From positions 1,922,001 through 1,986,000 of the forward strand of contig NC_018218.1 in the NCBI RefSeq assembly GCF_000219625.1: a DNA stretch of 64,000 nucleotides. The letters are read 5' to 3'. The notes under the pieces are model-generated. The model was given only the letters and a program-made list of their open reading frames with translations. It ran no database searches and had not been told where the DNA came from. The stretch is from Zymoseptoria tritici IPO323 (taxonomy: Eukaryota > Ascomycota > Dothideomycetes > Mycosphaerellales > Mycosphaerellaceae). Shown piece after piece: positions 20,486 through 29,902 of the stretch. The first letter of the stretch is position 1. Each line of letters opens with the position of its first letter. The position numbers and the translations under genes are program-made.

Positions 20486-22933
20486 TTACAGCGGATTAAT
20501 AGCAGGAGGAAGATCGTCCCAACTCAGGCCAAGTCGATATTCATCGTCGAAGATAGCCCGTAATCGATGCTCGCGTGAGCGCGAGTTGTTGTGCCACGGC
20601 TCTCCCAGACGTGGCTTGACAGTTCGCATTCCTGATCAGCGCGCAAAGCCGAAGATGTCAGAAGTTTCACGAGGCTTAGATTTATCTCAAAGGATCTCTG
20701 CATCACTTACCTTTGAAGTAGATCTCGTCAAAATCGAGGTCCTTGTTGAACGTCCGCTTGAGCAACGTTGACGGTGAAGGTCTTTCTGTGGGTTCAGGCT
20801 GCAGACATTCCCACATCAAGTCCATCAAGGTGTGAGAGTAGCCTGGAGCCTGCGATCGTGGGTCTGTCGGTCGAAAGCTGGAGTTCGGGTATGAGAATTG
20901 ATGCTCACCGGTAAAGGCCCATGCGGCTCGTCCCTGGGCAAGCCTTCATTCACATAATCTGGCGTGTTCGGCTGCTTGCATCTGAAAACCAAAGCGTAGA
21001 TGACACTACCAATTGCCCATACCTGTCAAAGTCAGTGATAGGCTTGTCACTTGAGATCAATTAGTCAACCCACGTTAGTCTTGGCACCCATGCGCGGGAA
21101 ATCGGTGACTCTCAGATCATCTCTTCGTAGCCATTCATGCTGTTCCGGAGCCCTGACAAGAATAGAAAGAATTAGCTATAGCCTGAAGAGGTAACGTATG
21201 TTGCAACGCGACCTTTGAGACCTGGCATCGCGAGACTCGAGTAGAGAAGCGCCAGAACGAAATCCACGGCCCATCGCAGTACTTACAGAAATCCGGGAGT
21301 ACCAGCTCCACGAAATGCCCGCGGGTTGTTGGCCGGAGGATCGTTCGGGCCGGTTTCAAATGCGAATCCAAAATCGCCCAGCTTGGGTTCAGGATACAGC
21401 GCCCATTGCGCCCTTCCGGTCGAAGGGTCTTGTAACCAAATGTTCTAATAATGTAGTATGGTCATCAGCACATATCTCAGACGTTGGGATCAAGTGACAG
21501 GCTTTGCAGCCCATTGCTTGCCATACCCCTGGCTTAAGATCGCGGTGAACGACTTCCTTCCAACCTTCGATGGGTGCCTGAATCGAGCCTTGCTCCATTA
21601 TGATTGCAGACTTGGCGAGGTTCATGAAGCAATACCAAATGAAACTGCGTTTTGGCAGTAAGCAGCTGTCTGGATATTTGATGCATTGAAGACTTACGGC
21701 TCAGGAATTAAGACATTCGGCATAGTGAGGGTCGCGTATTCATTGCGAGGATGAGGGACCTCCGTCACTGCTGCGTCGGGGAAGTTCCGAGGATTGAGAT
21801 AATAGCCGATCAAATCGGATAAACTGCCGTGGGGGCAGTACTGTGAGATAGTCAGCATGGGTAGTCACAGGACGTCCGACGGAGAAGCATCTCTCGCTAC
21901 GCTACTTGCCTCCATGAAGAACCTATAGCGCCATTGGGACGTGTCAATAATCGTTCGACCGTGGAATGCTGCAGGTGAAGGGCCAGAGGGTCAGCAAAGG
22001 TACAGAAAGGTCCGAGGTCCGGGCTAGGAGCTTGAAGAGACGTTCGAATGCCAAGTTCGAGAGACCTCGAGCCCTCAATGCTACTAACCCACGATCGAGC
22101 TTGCTCCAGTAGCTGACAGATGCCGATGGATATAGGTTTCCATGCTCTCCGTCCGGTTTATCTGCGCGCTGTAGTCCCTCACACCGTTCTCGTCGTAGAC
22201 TCCAGTCCAATTGAATGGCATGAACCATTCCTTCTTGAATCAGCAGTGGAGACGATGAATATCAACACCAACATACCAAAGGACCGCACTGAAGATCCTT
22301 GACCGCAAGCCGCTGAAAACTGCAATTAGCACTAATTGATTGGTGGACTTATGGTGCAATACCCTTGTCATGTTCTGGTTTGCATCGAACTGACCAAACA
22401 GACCGACCATGTTGTTGCCAGCGGCTGCCAGGTATTGGATTCCCTGCCATCCTTGAACCCGATCGAGTTCTGTGGATCCCGAAAGGTCGCCGGCCATGAA
22501 GTTTTGAAACCTATTCTCAGTGGCTGTATCGCTGATAAGATGGGACTGTTGGAACGCGCCAACAGGGTAGGTCTCTTGGGGCGGCTCATGCAATAGGGAA
22601 CCCGGCTTAGGAGGATTCGGCCAAACGAACCCACCTAGAAGGCGAAAGGGTCAGCGAATATTTTATGCTTGTGTAGATGTATCATGCAACCATGTCGACA
22701 TCCGAGGCAGTCTCGGGATTTAGCGTAGGTCTGCGATCCAATATCTTACCAGGTACCACTGGAAGGTCTGCTCCAGGCAGCGGTGGTGGGGGCGGCGGGG
22801 GTGCGGGTGCGGGTCGCGGGCGTGTGAAGGCCACCAGCGCGTTGTCTCTTGTCGGTATACGGGCCATAGCCGAGATGAAGGCCGATCGGAAAGCGAGCAG
22901 AGCGTCATATTGAGGTGTTGGTTCACTGGCCAT
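20486..22933 (-). CDS. Twelve-exon serine/threonine-type protein kinase
   Basis: Exons (minus strand): 22933-22750, 22634-22363, 22312-22277, 22233-22089, 21968-21910, 21840-21698, 21644-21527, 21444-21287, 21152-21074, 21022-20909, 20849-20711 and 20631-20486. All join in phase to give 530 residues. The N-terminus is proline-rich (TRPRPAPAPPPPPPPLPG). Kinase landmarks: beta-3-like RLAVKDL, hinge FFMEYCPHGSLSDL, catalytic loop VVHRDLKPGNIWLQ, GDFGFAF, AGTPGFLAPEQ and VWAIGSVIYALV. The C-lobe ends with LMDLMWECLQPEPTERPSP and the protein ends ...LGLSWDDLPPAINPL. All catalytic residues (K, HRD, N, DFG, APE) are present. Intron 21909-21841 has a GC donor (GCAAGT). The small N-lobe and many introns resemble the NEK-like kinases expanded in Dothideomycetes; substrate unknown. 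The start lies inside a 66-bp tandem duplication, so the N-terminus is the least certain part. Confidence 0.85.
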
Positions 22934-22994
22934 AGTCGAGATAGGTGCCGATCGAAAAGCGAGCACAGCGCAATACTGAGGAGAAAAGTTCACA
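22863..22994. repeat. 66-bp tandem duplication across a start codon
   Basis: Two adjacent copies, 22863-22928 and 22929-22994, are about 80 percent identical by eye, each beginning gccatag and containing gccgatcg(g/a)aaagcgagca. On the minus strand they encode PQYCAVLAFRSAPISTMA and PQYDALLAFRSAFISAMA. Each copy carries an in-frame ATG, so the kinase gene has duplicated start-codon contexts. Confidence 0.75.
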
Positions 22995-23339
22995 TAGCTC
23001 AGATCGCTTGCTGCATGTCCGTACGTTGGTCTTTGTCTCGAGAATTGTTTTTGGTTTGTTCTAAGCTCCGGAATTGAGTTTCTTTGTGACAGCGACAAGA
23101 TGCGCCGACCGCATGGCAGGAACGCATCCAACAAAGAGGACTGATCGATGACAGTGCCTCCACGGCTGTAATTGACGACGGGAGACCTTGAGAAATCCCG
23201 CTTACCTGATACAAAGATCGAACGAAATATGAATAATGGCCACAGGTCTTGCGCGATAGGTGCATCGATCTGGACGATGTCAGGCTTGCCAGAACTGTGG
23301 CTCTCGATTCTCTCAGATGGTGCATGGCGCAAGTTGGTC
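22934..23339. other. Intergenic, 5' flank of the twelve-exon kinase
   Basis: The kinase frame stays open upstream to 23416 without another ATG in normal context. No separate gene is seen. Confidence 0.35.
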
Positions 23340-24567
23340 TCACTCAACGATCGGCCGCCACATCTTTCGTCCCACGAAAGCGTCAATGCCATCATCAGCC
23401 ATGACATCTTCTGCAAGTCGAGCTGTGATCAGACTCCGCTCGTGATCGCGACCATACACATAGAAGGCGTCCCAGTCGCCTACCCAACGACCGGTATGGG
23501 CCTTGACAAATCCTGAATTGGGTCGATCGAGGGCAAGGAACCAGTACCGCTGATGAATTGAGCCGATAGTGTTGAAGGCGCCCGGATATGCATTGTTGAC
23601 CCGAATTGCGGTGTCCTCCTCACCGTCTGAGGCTGCGGCTACGTCCTTGGCTTCATCCTGGTCAATGTTCGGGACACTGGTCTTATCAGACGACTCGGAC
23701 TCGCTGTCACTTGGAGGGTGCTTCTTCAGCTTGAGTGGAACGTTAGTCCTTCGTCGTTTCCGTTTCGGCTTGCTGGGTTGAGCCGTCCGATCGTTATGAG
23801 AGGGCAGCCTGAGTGCGACAGTGTATCCCGGTGGCAGACGAGTACCATGCAAGCGAAGACGAATGTGGCGACTTTGGAAGGCTTCTACCAACAGCTCACT
23901 CTGGGTTCGCATTCCATGCATCTCAACATCGTCTTGGCTCGATTCTTCGTCGTCAGTCATCTTCTGCGCTTTCTTGTTGTAGCGAGGCAGAATCTCGTAC
24001 TCTCCAGTGTCCCAAATCAGAAGCGATCCAGTGGCGTATGAGGCTGACTCGATCAAGTTATTCCAAAGATTGTGGACTCTAGTCTCAATCGCCATCCGAT
24101 TTGGTCGCATGGAGTTCGGGTTGCCCGGCAATCCGTATGGTATGGCGAAGCTGATCGTGGAAGTCGATGAGAATTGAAGTCGTAAATCGTAGTGAACGCC
24201 TTTTGAGCAATGTCAGCCATGATTGAAGTGCCAAAATATTGTCATTTGTACCAGAGATAGGATGATCGTGCTGATGCACCACGAAATGCCGGCCATTCTT
24301 GTGTTCGCTGCGCCTGTAGAGTTCAGAAAACTCCGACAAGGCAAGCCTCGGAGCATCAATGACCGGTCTAGACACCTTCGAGAGGCGTCTCAAAAAGTAT
24401 GACAAGTGATCGCGAATGTGCGCCTCGCCAGCTTCTATGGCGGCCAGGGTGGGCTCTCCATGCTGCAAAACATCTTCCTCCTTGGAGCTGCTTTCGTCAG
24501 AAGCGATTTGGTTCCTTCTGGTCGGCGGTGGAGAGACATCTCTAGACAGAGTCACCAATCGGACCAT
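23340..24567 (-). CDS. DNA ligase D 3'-phosphoesterase-domain protein
   Basis: Exon 1 24567-24252, a 52-nt intron 24251-24200, exon 2 24199-23340; 391 residues. Splicing creates GRHFVVHQHDHPISG-VHYDLRLQF, the histidine/aspartate/arginine core of the LigD phosphoesterase (PE) domain, followed by FAIPYGLPGNPNS, RMAIETRVHNLWN and SLLIWDTGEYEILPR, matching the bacterial PE order (basic-pocket strand, ExH-like, IWDxGxxE). Bacterial PE domains trim 3'-phosphate and 3'-ribonucleotide ends during end joining; fungi carry this domain alone, without ligase or polymerase. Downstream are an acidic region, a basic RKRRRTNV patch likely to act as a nuclear signal, and a conserved C-terminal block (HQRYWFLALDR..GFVGRKMWRPIVE). 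The start at 24567 is the best ATG before the conserved region, and 24759 is an alternative. Likely role: DNA 3'-end processing in the nucleus, by inference. Confidence 0.88.
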
Positions 24568-24835
24568 CACTCTCGACGCAAAAGTGTCAACATCGCTGAC
24601 GAGGACTGAGGTGTGATGCGTGGTCGGTGCTTGAACGCAGGAGGAAGTGAAGTGAATGTTTCTTGGTTGGGTGGCCCAAGCTCTCTCTTGCAGCGTCAGA
24701 CTTTCGATTGTGAACCCGACATACGATTGAACAACCACGATCAAAACGCCATTGCTCATCGCCACCACGCGCACCATCATCGCATACAGATCATAGCGAC
24801 TGAATCTTGCCCGTCTACCATACAACAAACCGACC
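24568..24835. promoter_or_regulatory. Divergent promoter, LigD-PE protein and Tim10
   Basis: 268 bases separate the start codons of two divergent genes and must hold both leaders and promoters. No TATA box is obvious. The LigD-PE reading frame is open across it on the minus strand, but the composition is not conserved-looking. Confidence 0.55.
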
Positions 24836-25186
24836 ATGTCTTTCTCTCTCTTCGGTGGCGGACGCCCGCAGCCCTCATCCGCGGAAAAGATCGCAGCAGC
24901 AGAAGCCGAGATTGAGATGGTATCCAACATGTTCAACCAGTAAGCGTCGTCGTATCTTCTAGGCGAGTAAAACAATTCCAACTAATCTGTCTGCTCATCT
25001 AGATTAGTCGACACATGCACAAAGAAGTGCATTCCCAACCAGTACCGCGAAGGCGAACTCAACAAGGGCGAATCCGTCTGCCTCGACCGCTGCGTATCAA
25101 AGTTCTTCGAGGTCAACATCAAAGTGTCGGAGAAGATGCAAGGAGAGGCGGCACAAAGGCAGGGAGGTTCGGGAATCTTCAATTGA
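24836..25186 (+). CDS. tim10: Mitochondrial intermembrane-space chaperone Tim10
   Basis: Two exons, 24836-24939 and 25003-25186, with a 63-nt intron; 95 residues, the size expected for a small Tim. The twin CX3C signature is present as CTKKC and CLDRC, 15 residues apart, in ...[20 protein letters not shown] and [20 protein letters not shown]. Small Tim proteins are imported by the Mia40 relay, which oxidises these four cysteines, and form the Tim9-Tim10 hexamer that carries hydrophobic precursors across the intermembrane space to TIM22 and SAM. The N-terminal start [12 protein letters not shown] and C-terminal region favour Tim10 over Tim9, Tim8 or Tim13. It is divergent from the LigD-PE gene. 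Confidence 0.92.
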
Positions 25187-25648
25187 TCCGTGGCCGAGAT
25201 GAGGAGACGGAAAAGAGCAGCAGGGAGGCTTGATGCATTGTGATCTGCTTGGCTGGACGGTGGATCAGGGCGCCGGGGCGGTCTGTCCCGGCAACGACAC
25301 AAGCTACGGCGGCAGCGTGTACGATAAGACAGAGTATGGGCACAGGCAGCGTCGCATCAGGAGAACTGGAAAACCCCGGGGAGTGTACATACACGCTCAT
25401 GATACCCTTCTCATCACAAGGCACGCACATTTGCTTCAACTCGGCAGGCTGTCGGGTCTGTGGCTTGGATCGTCTCGGGTCATCTTGAGTTTCTGCGGCT
25501 ATGAGCAGTACTGTCCCTTTCCTCGCCGCGTGAATGAGCACGGCTCTATTCACTCAAAGCTATCTCCAAGTAGGCCCTCTTAGCCCAGCGATCCAACTGG
25601 AACCGCCTTCTCCATCGCTATGCAATAAAACAGATATAGTCATTATCA
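25187..25648. other. Intergenic between convergent genes
   Basis: The 3' flanks of tim10 (+) and the small membrane-protein gene (-). No gene is visible. Confidence 0.45.
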
Positions 25649-26201
25649 TCAAGCCTTCTCAGCTCGTCTTCGATCTGCTCGCTTGGGCAACGTCCACGGT
25701 ACTGCGCAGATGACCTGATGATATATCAGCATTGGCCCGTTGGAGCATGGCTACTGTCAAACTAACCTCTCCTTCGCTATACGCCCAAAAATACACCATA
25801 CATCCAATGAAGTAATACAACGCCGCATTCGTCGCCTGGTAGAGGAGCAAACTCGACAGACTGGCCAGCGGTATCCACATCAAGCGGACTTCCATGCTGC
25901 GGTGTATTGCGGTTCCAGCCACAATTTTCAGCGGCCACTCGTATGCCAATCCAAGGAGTCCGAAGATGAGGTTGATGGTCTGAAGAGTGGGCACGGGCTT
26001 GACAGCTCCGTCAAAGTTCTTGGTGAGCCAGTCGAAGAAGAACTTTGGCCAGAAGAATCCTTCCAGTGCTGCGGCTATTTGGTCTGTGAAGAGCGATGTA
26101 AGCGGTCTGGAGGGATGTTGCGCGAGGACGACTGTGACCGTACATGATGCCGCTGTCAAGCAGATGAGACGAGCCCAGTGATTCTTGATCAGTTTGCCCA
26201 T
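25649..26201 (-). CDS. Conserved fungal small membrane protein
   Basis: Three exons, 26201-26144, 26083-25767 and 25714-25649 (introns 60 and 52 nt), 146 residues from MGKLIKNHWARLICLTAAS. Splicing joins LTAAS-YQIAAALEGFFWPKFF, giving a continuous structured N-terminus, and ends AYSEGE-VICAVPWTLPKRADR. Four hydrophobic stretches are visible: around CLTAASYQIAAALEGFFW, LQTINLIFGLLGLAYEWPLK, WIPLASLSSLLLYQATNAA and YYFIGCMVYFWAY. The family (DUF7727-like, from memory) is common in Pezizomycotina; its function is unknown to me. The protein carries no enzyme motif. The unspliced 191-residue frame is misleading at both ends. Confidence 0.8.
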
Positions 26202-27197
26202 TGCAATGCACAGCAGCGTGAGGTCTCCCAGCAATGCGCCGGTCTTTGTTGCACCAGTGGCTAACGTTCCAGCTGACTGAGTCTCATCGTCCGCAGAAAT
26301 GGCAATGTGTTGATGAGAATGACGAGCGTAGGTGACGGTGAGAACCAGGAATATAGGCCCGAGGGACGACTATAGAGTTCAAAGTAGAACCCAAGATCCG
26401 GTCACGAAAGGATACTGCAGGGGCAATAGTCCGTTAATGCAGGCGAATCTACCAACCAGCAGGGTAACGGCCATCGGCACCGTAGAAGAGGAGGAAACGA
26501 GCCAGATCTTACCGTGGCTTGTCCCGTCGCGGCGGCGCCGCTCGATTTGGAGCAAGCAGCGCAACATGGTCGTGTGGGACATGGGATGGGCAAAGAACTT
26601 GCAGATTCACGTGCTCTAAGCGCCCAACGAAGAGCGAATGAAGTCGGTCAGGATCTCCAAGACACCAAGAGAAGAGAGGGTCACCACTAGCGCCGGCGCT
26701 AAAGCTGCAGGAGCCATCCCGGCTGCACAGCACCTCCACTCCTGTGGTGGAAGCACAACAGGCGAATCGCTTTGGAGAGGGCGCTTGCATTATTGCGAGA
26801 GGCTGGACTCGAGCTGCGTACTGTGTCGTGCCGATGCAGGCGCCGAGGCCATTGCTGGACTGTTGATGGGTTGATGGCTGACTCGGCACGCATCACGCAG
26901 GGTCGGCATGGCCACTTCGATGTTCTTCAAGGTTTGTGACAGTCGTTCTGTTATTCTCCGATCGTTCTCCTCTGCGGACTAGAAGGTCTTATCGCTGAAT
27001 ACACATCTGCTGACTCGGTGCGCTTCCTCCTCCTTCTTCTTCTCTCATTACTCAAGACCAGGCGGCCTGAGCGGAAGGCCGGTCGAAAGAATCACGTTCC
27101 TGAGAGCCCCGGGAAACATGAATGCATCATAGCGACAGAAACCTTGCAGGAGCACACTGCTTTCTTCCGCCATCCGATTCAGATTCTGCTCGCCGAC
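26202..27197. other. Intergenic upstream of noxA
   Basis: About 1 kb between divergent genes. The noxA frame is open back to 27018 (pyrimidine-rich, cttcctcctccttcttcttctctc), which I read as 5' leader. The other open frames are Cys/Pro-rich and unsupported. Confidence 0.4.
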
Positions 27198-28919
27198 ATG
27201 GCGATTCCACAAAGAAAGTCATGGCTAAGAGCGCAATTCACCGCCCGAAAGATCACATTCTACATCCTCTTCCATGGCCTGCACTTCCTGATCTTCGTCC
27301 TCGGATGGTACCTCCAAGCCGACAACCAAAAGCTAGCGGGACTGAATACACTGCATTTCAGTGTCTGGTTCTCCCGAGGAGCGGGGCTTTGTCTCTCAGT
27401 AGACACGATGCTGATCCTCTTCCCCATGTGCCGGAATTTCCTCAGGCTGGTCAGGCCGAAGATCCGATGGCTTCCTCTCGATGAGAGCCAGTACTTCCAC
27501 CGACAGGTTGCATACAGCATGCTGATCTGGACAATCGTGCACACTGGGTCGCACTATGTCAACTTTTTCAACGTCGAGCGATCGCAGATTCGGAAAGAGG
27601 CGGCGGTGGAGATACATTACCAACAAGCAGGAGGAATTACCGGACATGTCATGCTGCTGTGCATGATGTTGATGTTCACGACGTCGCATGCAAAGATTCG
27701 CCAGCAGAGCTATGAGACGTTCTGGTATACGCATCACCTCTTCGTCCCTTTCTTCTTGGCGATGTACACGCATACCACGGGGTGTTTCGTGAGGGACAGT
27801 GTGAAGCCGCACTCTCCTTTCGCCGGTGGACCATTCTGGAACCACTGCATTGGATACCAGGGCTGGCGGTGGGAACTTATCAGCGGCGCGCTTTACCTCT
27901 GTGAGCGGGTGTGGAGAGAGGTTCGAGCTCGACGTCAGACAGAGATCATCAAGGTCGTCAAGCATCCTTTCGGTGAGACCATCAAGGCAGATCTAGCGCA
28001 GCTTTTCCAGCATACTAACATTACCACAGACGCCGTCGAGATCCAGTTCCGCAAGCCGAGCATGCGATACAAGGCTGGGCAATGGCTTTTCCTCAATGTG
28101 CCCTCGCTCAGCGGGAACCAGTGGCATCCATTCACTATCACATCATGTCCATTCGATCCATACATCAGTGTGCACGTTCGCCAGGTAGGCGATTGGACTC
28201 GGTCATTAGCGAACGCTCTCGGCGCTGGTCCGGAGCAGCAGAAGCTGTACGACGATCTGGATCCATTGGGAATGTACGAAGTCGCGATCCAAAACGGCCA
28301 GGAAATGCCCAAAATCCGCATCGACGGACCCTACGGAGCGCCAGCCGAGGACGTTTTTGACAACGAAATTGCCATCCTCATCGGGACAGGCATCGGCGTA
28401 ACACCATGGGCAGCGATCCTCAAAAACATCTGGCACATGCGACTATCACCGAATCCACCCAAGCGACTGAAGCGAGTCGAGTTCATCTGGGTGTGCAGAG
28501 ACACCACATCCTTTGAGTGGTTCCAAGCTCTGCTCTCAAGCCTGGAAGCGCAAAGTATAAACATGAGCGGCGCAGGCAGCTCGACAGAATTCCTGCGCAT
28601 CCACACTTATCTTACTCAAAAGATGGACGTGGACACGGCGCAGAACATTGTTTTGAACTCGGTCGGAACAGACAGAGACCCACTAACGGAACTGAGCTCA
28701 AGAACGAATTTCGGACGACCAGACTTCAATCGGCTGTTCGTGGCCATGCGGGAGGCGATCCTGAACCAGAACTACATGGCGGGTCTGGACCGTGGTGGAA
28801 AGACCGATGTGGGGGTGTACTTTTGCGGACCGAGCACGGCTGCGAGAGATATCAAGAAAGCGTGCAAGGAGGCGACGGTGAGTCGAGTGACGTTCAAGTT
28901 CTGGAAGGAGCATTTCTGA
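27198..28919 (+). CDS. noxA: NADPH oxidase NoxA-type catalytic subunit
   Basis: Exons 27198-27972 and 28030-28919 give 554 residues, the usual NoxA length; the start MAIPQRKSWLRAQF precedes ARKITFYILFHGLHFLIFVLG. The ferric-reductase membrane domain carries the paired heme histidines (FHRQVAYSMLIWTIVHTGSHY and YETFWYTHHLFVPF). The FAD motif is HPFTITSCPFDP, NADPH motifs are GTGIGVTPWA and VYFCGPS, and the protein ends FKFWKEHF. The enzyme transfers electrons from NADPH to oxygen to make superoxide and in fungi controls fruiting, hyphal fusion and infection structures, working with NoxR, Rac and NoxD. No EF-hands, so it is not NoxC. The 57-nt intron (branch CATACTAAC) is stop-free and in frame; splicing gives HPF-D-AVEIQFRKP, the family-like version. 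Assignment to NoxA rather than NoxB rests on overall similarity. Confidence 0.93.
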   Translation: MAIPQRKSWLRAQFTARKITFYILFHGLHFLIFVLGWYLQADNQKLAGLNTLHFSVWFSRGAGLCLSVDTMLILFPMCRNFLRLVRPKIRWLPLDESQYFHRQVAYSMLIWTIVHTGSHYVNFFNVERSQIRKEAAVEIHYQQAGGITGHVMLLCMMLMFTTSHAKIRQQSYETFWYTHHLFVPFFLAMYTHTTGCFVRDSVKPHSPFAGGPFWNHCIGYQGWRWELISGALYLCERVWREVRARRQTEIIKVVKHPFGETIKADLAQLFQHTNITTDAVEIQFRKPSMRYKAGQWLFLNVPSLSGNQWHPFTITSCPFDPYISVHVRQVGDWTRSLANALGAGPEQQKLYDDLDPLGMYEVAIQNGQEMPKIRIDGPYGAPAEDVFDNEIAILIGTGIGVTPWAAILKNIWHMRLSPNPPKRLKRVEFIWVCRDTTSFEWFQALLSSLEAQSINMSGAGSSTEFLRIHTYLTQKMDVDTAQNIVLNSVGTDRDPLTELSSRTNFGRPDFNRLFVAMREAILNQNYMAGLDRGGKTDVGVYFCGPSTAARDIKKACKEATVSRVTFKFWKEHF

Positions 28920-29902
28920 AGGAAACTTGATGATGGCAACGCACCGGCTTCGTAGGAAACTCTTTAATGATGAACATGAACACACCAAACGCACTTCTCA
29001 ATTGCATTCTATCATATCGAGGTCGCAGCAGGAGATCCTGCTGGGAGACCGAATGCAGTACAGAAGCGGCGTAGCCGAGCAGACTGCATTCATCGATACG
29101 GTATGCTTTGCCTGTGCTCTATCGGTCTAAGCATCGCCCGTTCACCGTCGATATTGTTCATTTCGCGTCCCTGAATCCTCAGTGGAGTAAGCCAGAGTCA
29201 GTGCCATTGAGTGGCCTCAGGGTCAAAGATTCCGGCGGATAGTATCTAAACGATGAAAATAACGTCCAGCCGTGGCTGAGATCTCGAATGCTTCTTCACT
29301 TCCATGTTTGATTCGCTTGTCCGTGATGAAAGCGTTTTCTCGCTGTGGGTCGTCCGGCTAGGAACCAAAAGAAGAAATATATCGTGTGAGCAGGCCTGAG
29401 AAGACCAATTTGTATTCACTGGTAACAGTCGTTGAGATCGATCCATTCCAAGCAATCAGCGATAGCATGCCTCATCCTGGTCAGCTTCCGGTCTTTCCAT
29501 CAAGATCCGATGACGCAGATCAAGCTGACCGCAGCATATACAAACGCACCATGCAGGATATGCGCATCTGACTCCTAGGCTGCAGTTGAACGTGTCGCAA
29601 GTAGTGAGTCGAAGTCGAACGAGTGGTGAATGTTGGCTTTCGAGTGATTTAAGATTTGCGCCACACCCAAGATCCCAGCCACGCCAAAGTGGGGTTCATC
29701 CAATGTTCCTCCGCGCATCATTCTGCAAGGAACGACAACATCCGAGCGCAAACGACTGGAGCGCGTGGACTTGTCCTCTGCCGTGGTTTCCCCGTTTCCT
29801 GTTGTACCATCTTCCATTCTACACCTATAATTCACACCCTGAAATGAACTCCGCCGACACGATCCAAAGACGCCTACCTACCACGGCGTGCGCTCGGTGA
29901 CC
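28920..29902. other. Intergenic, about 1 kb
   Basis: Between noxA and the coiled-coil gene, both on plus. Only short, unsupported frames are present. Confidence 0.45.
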
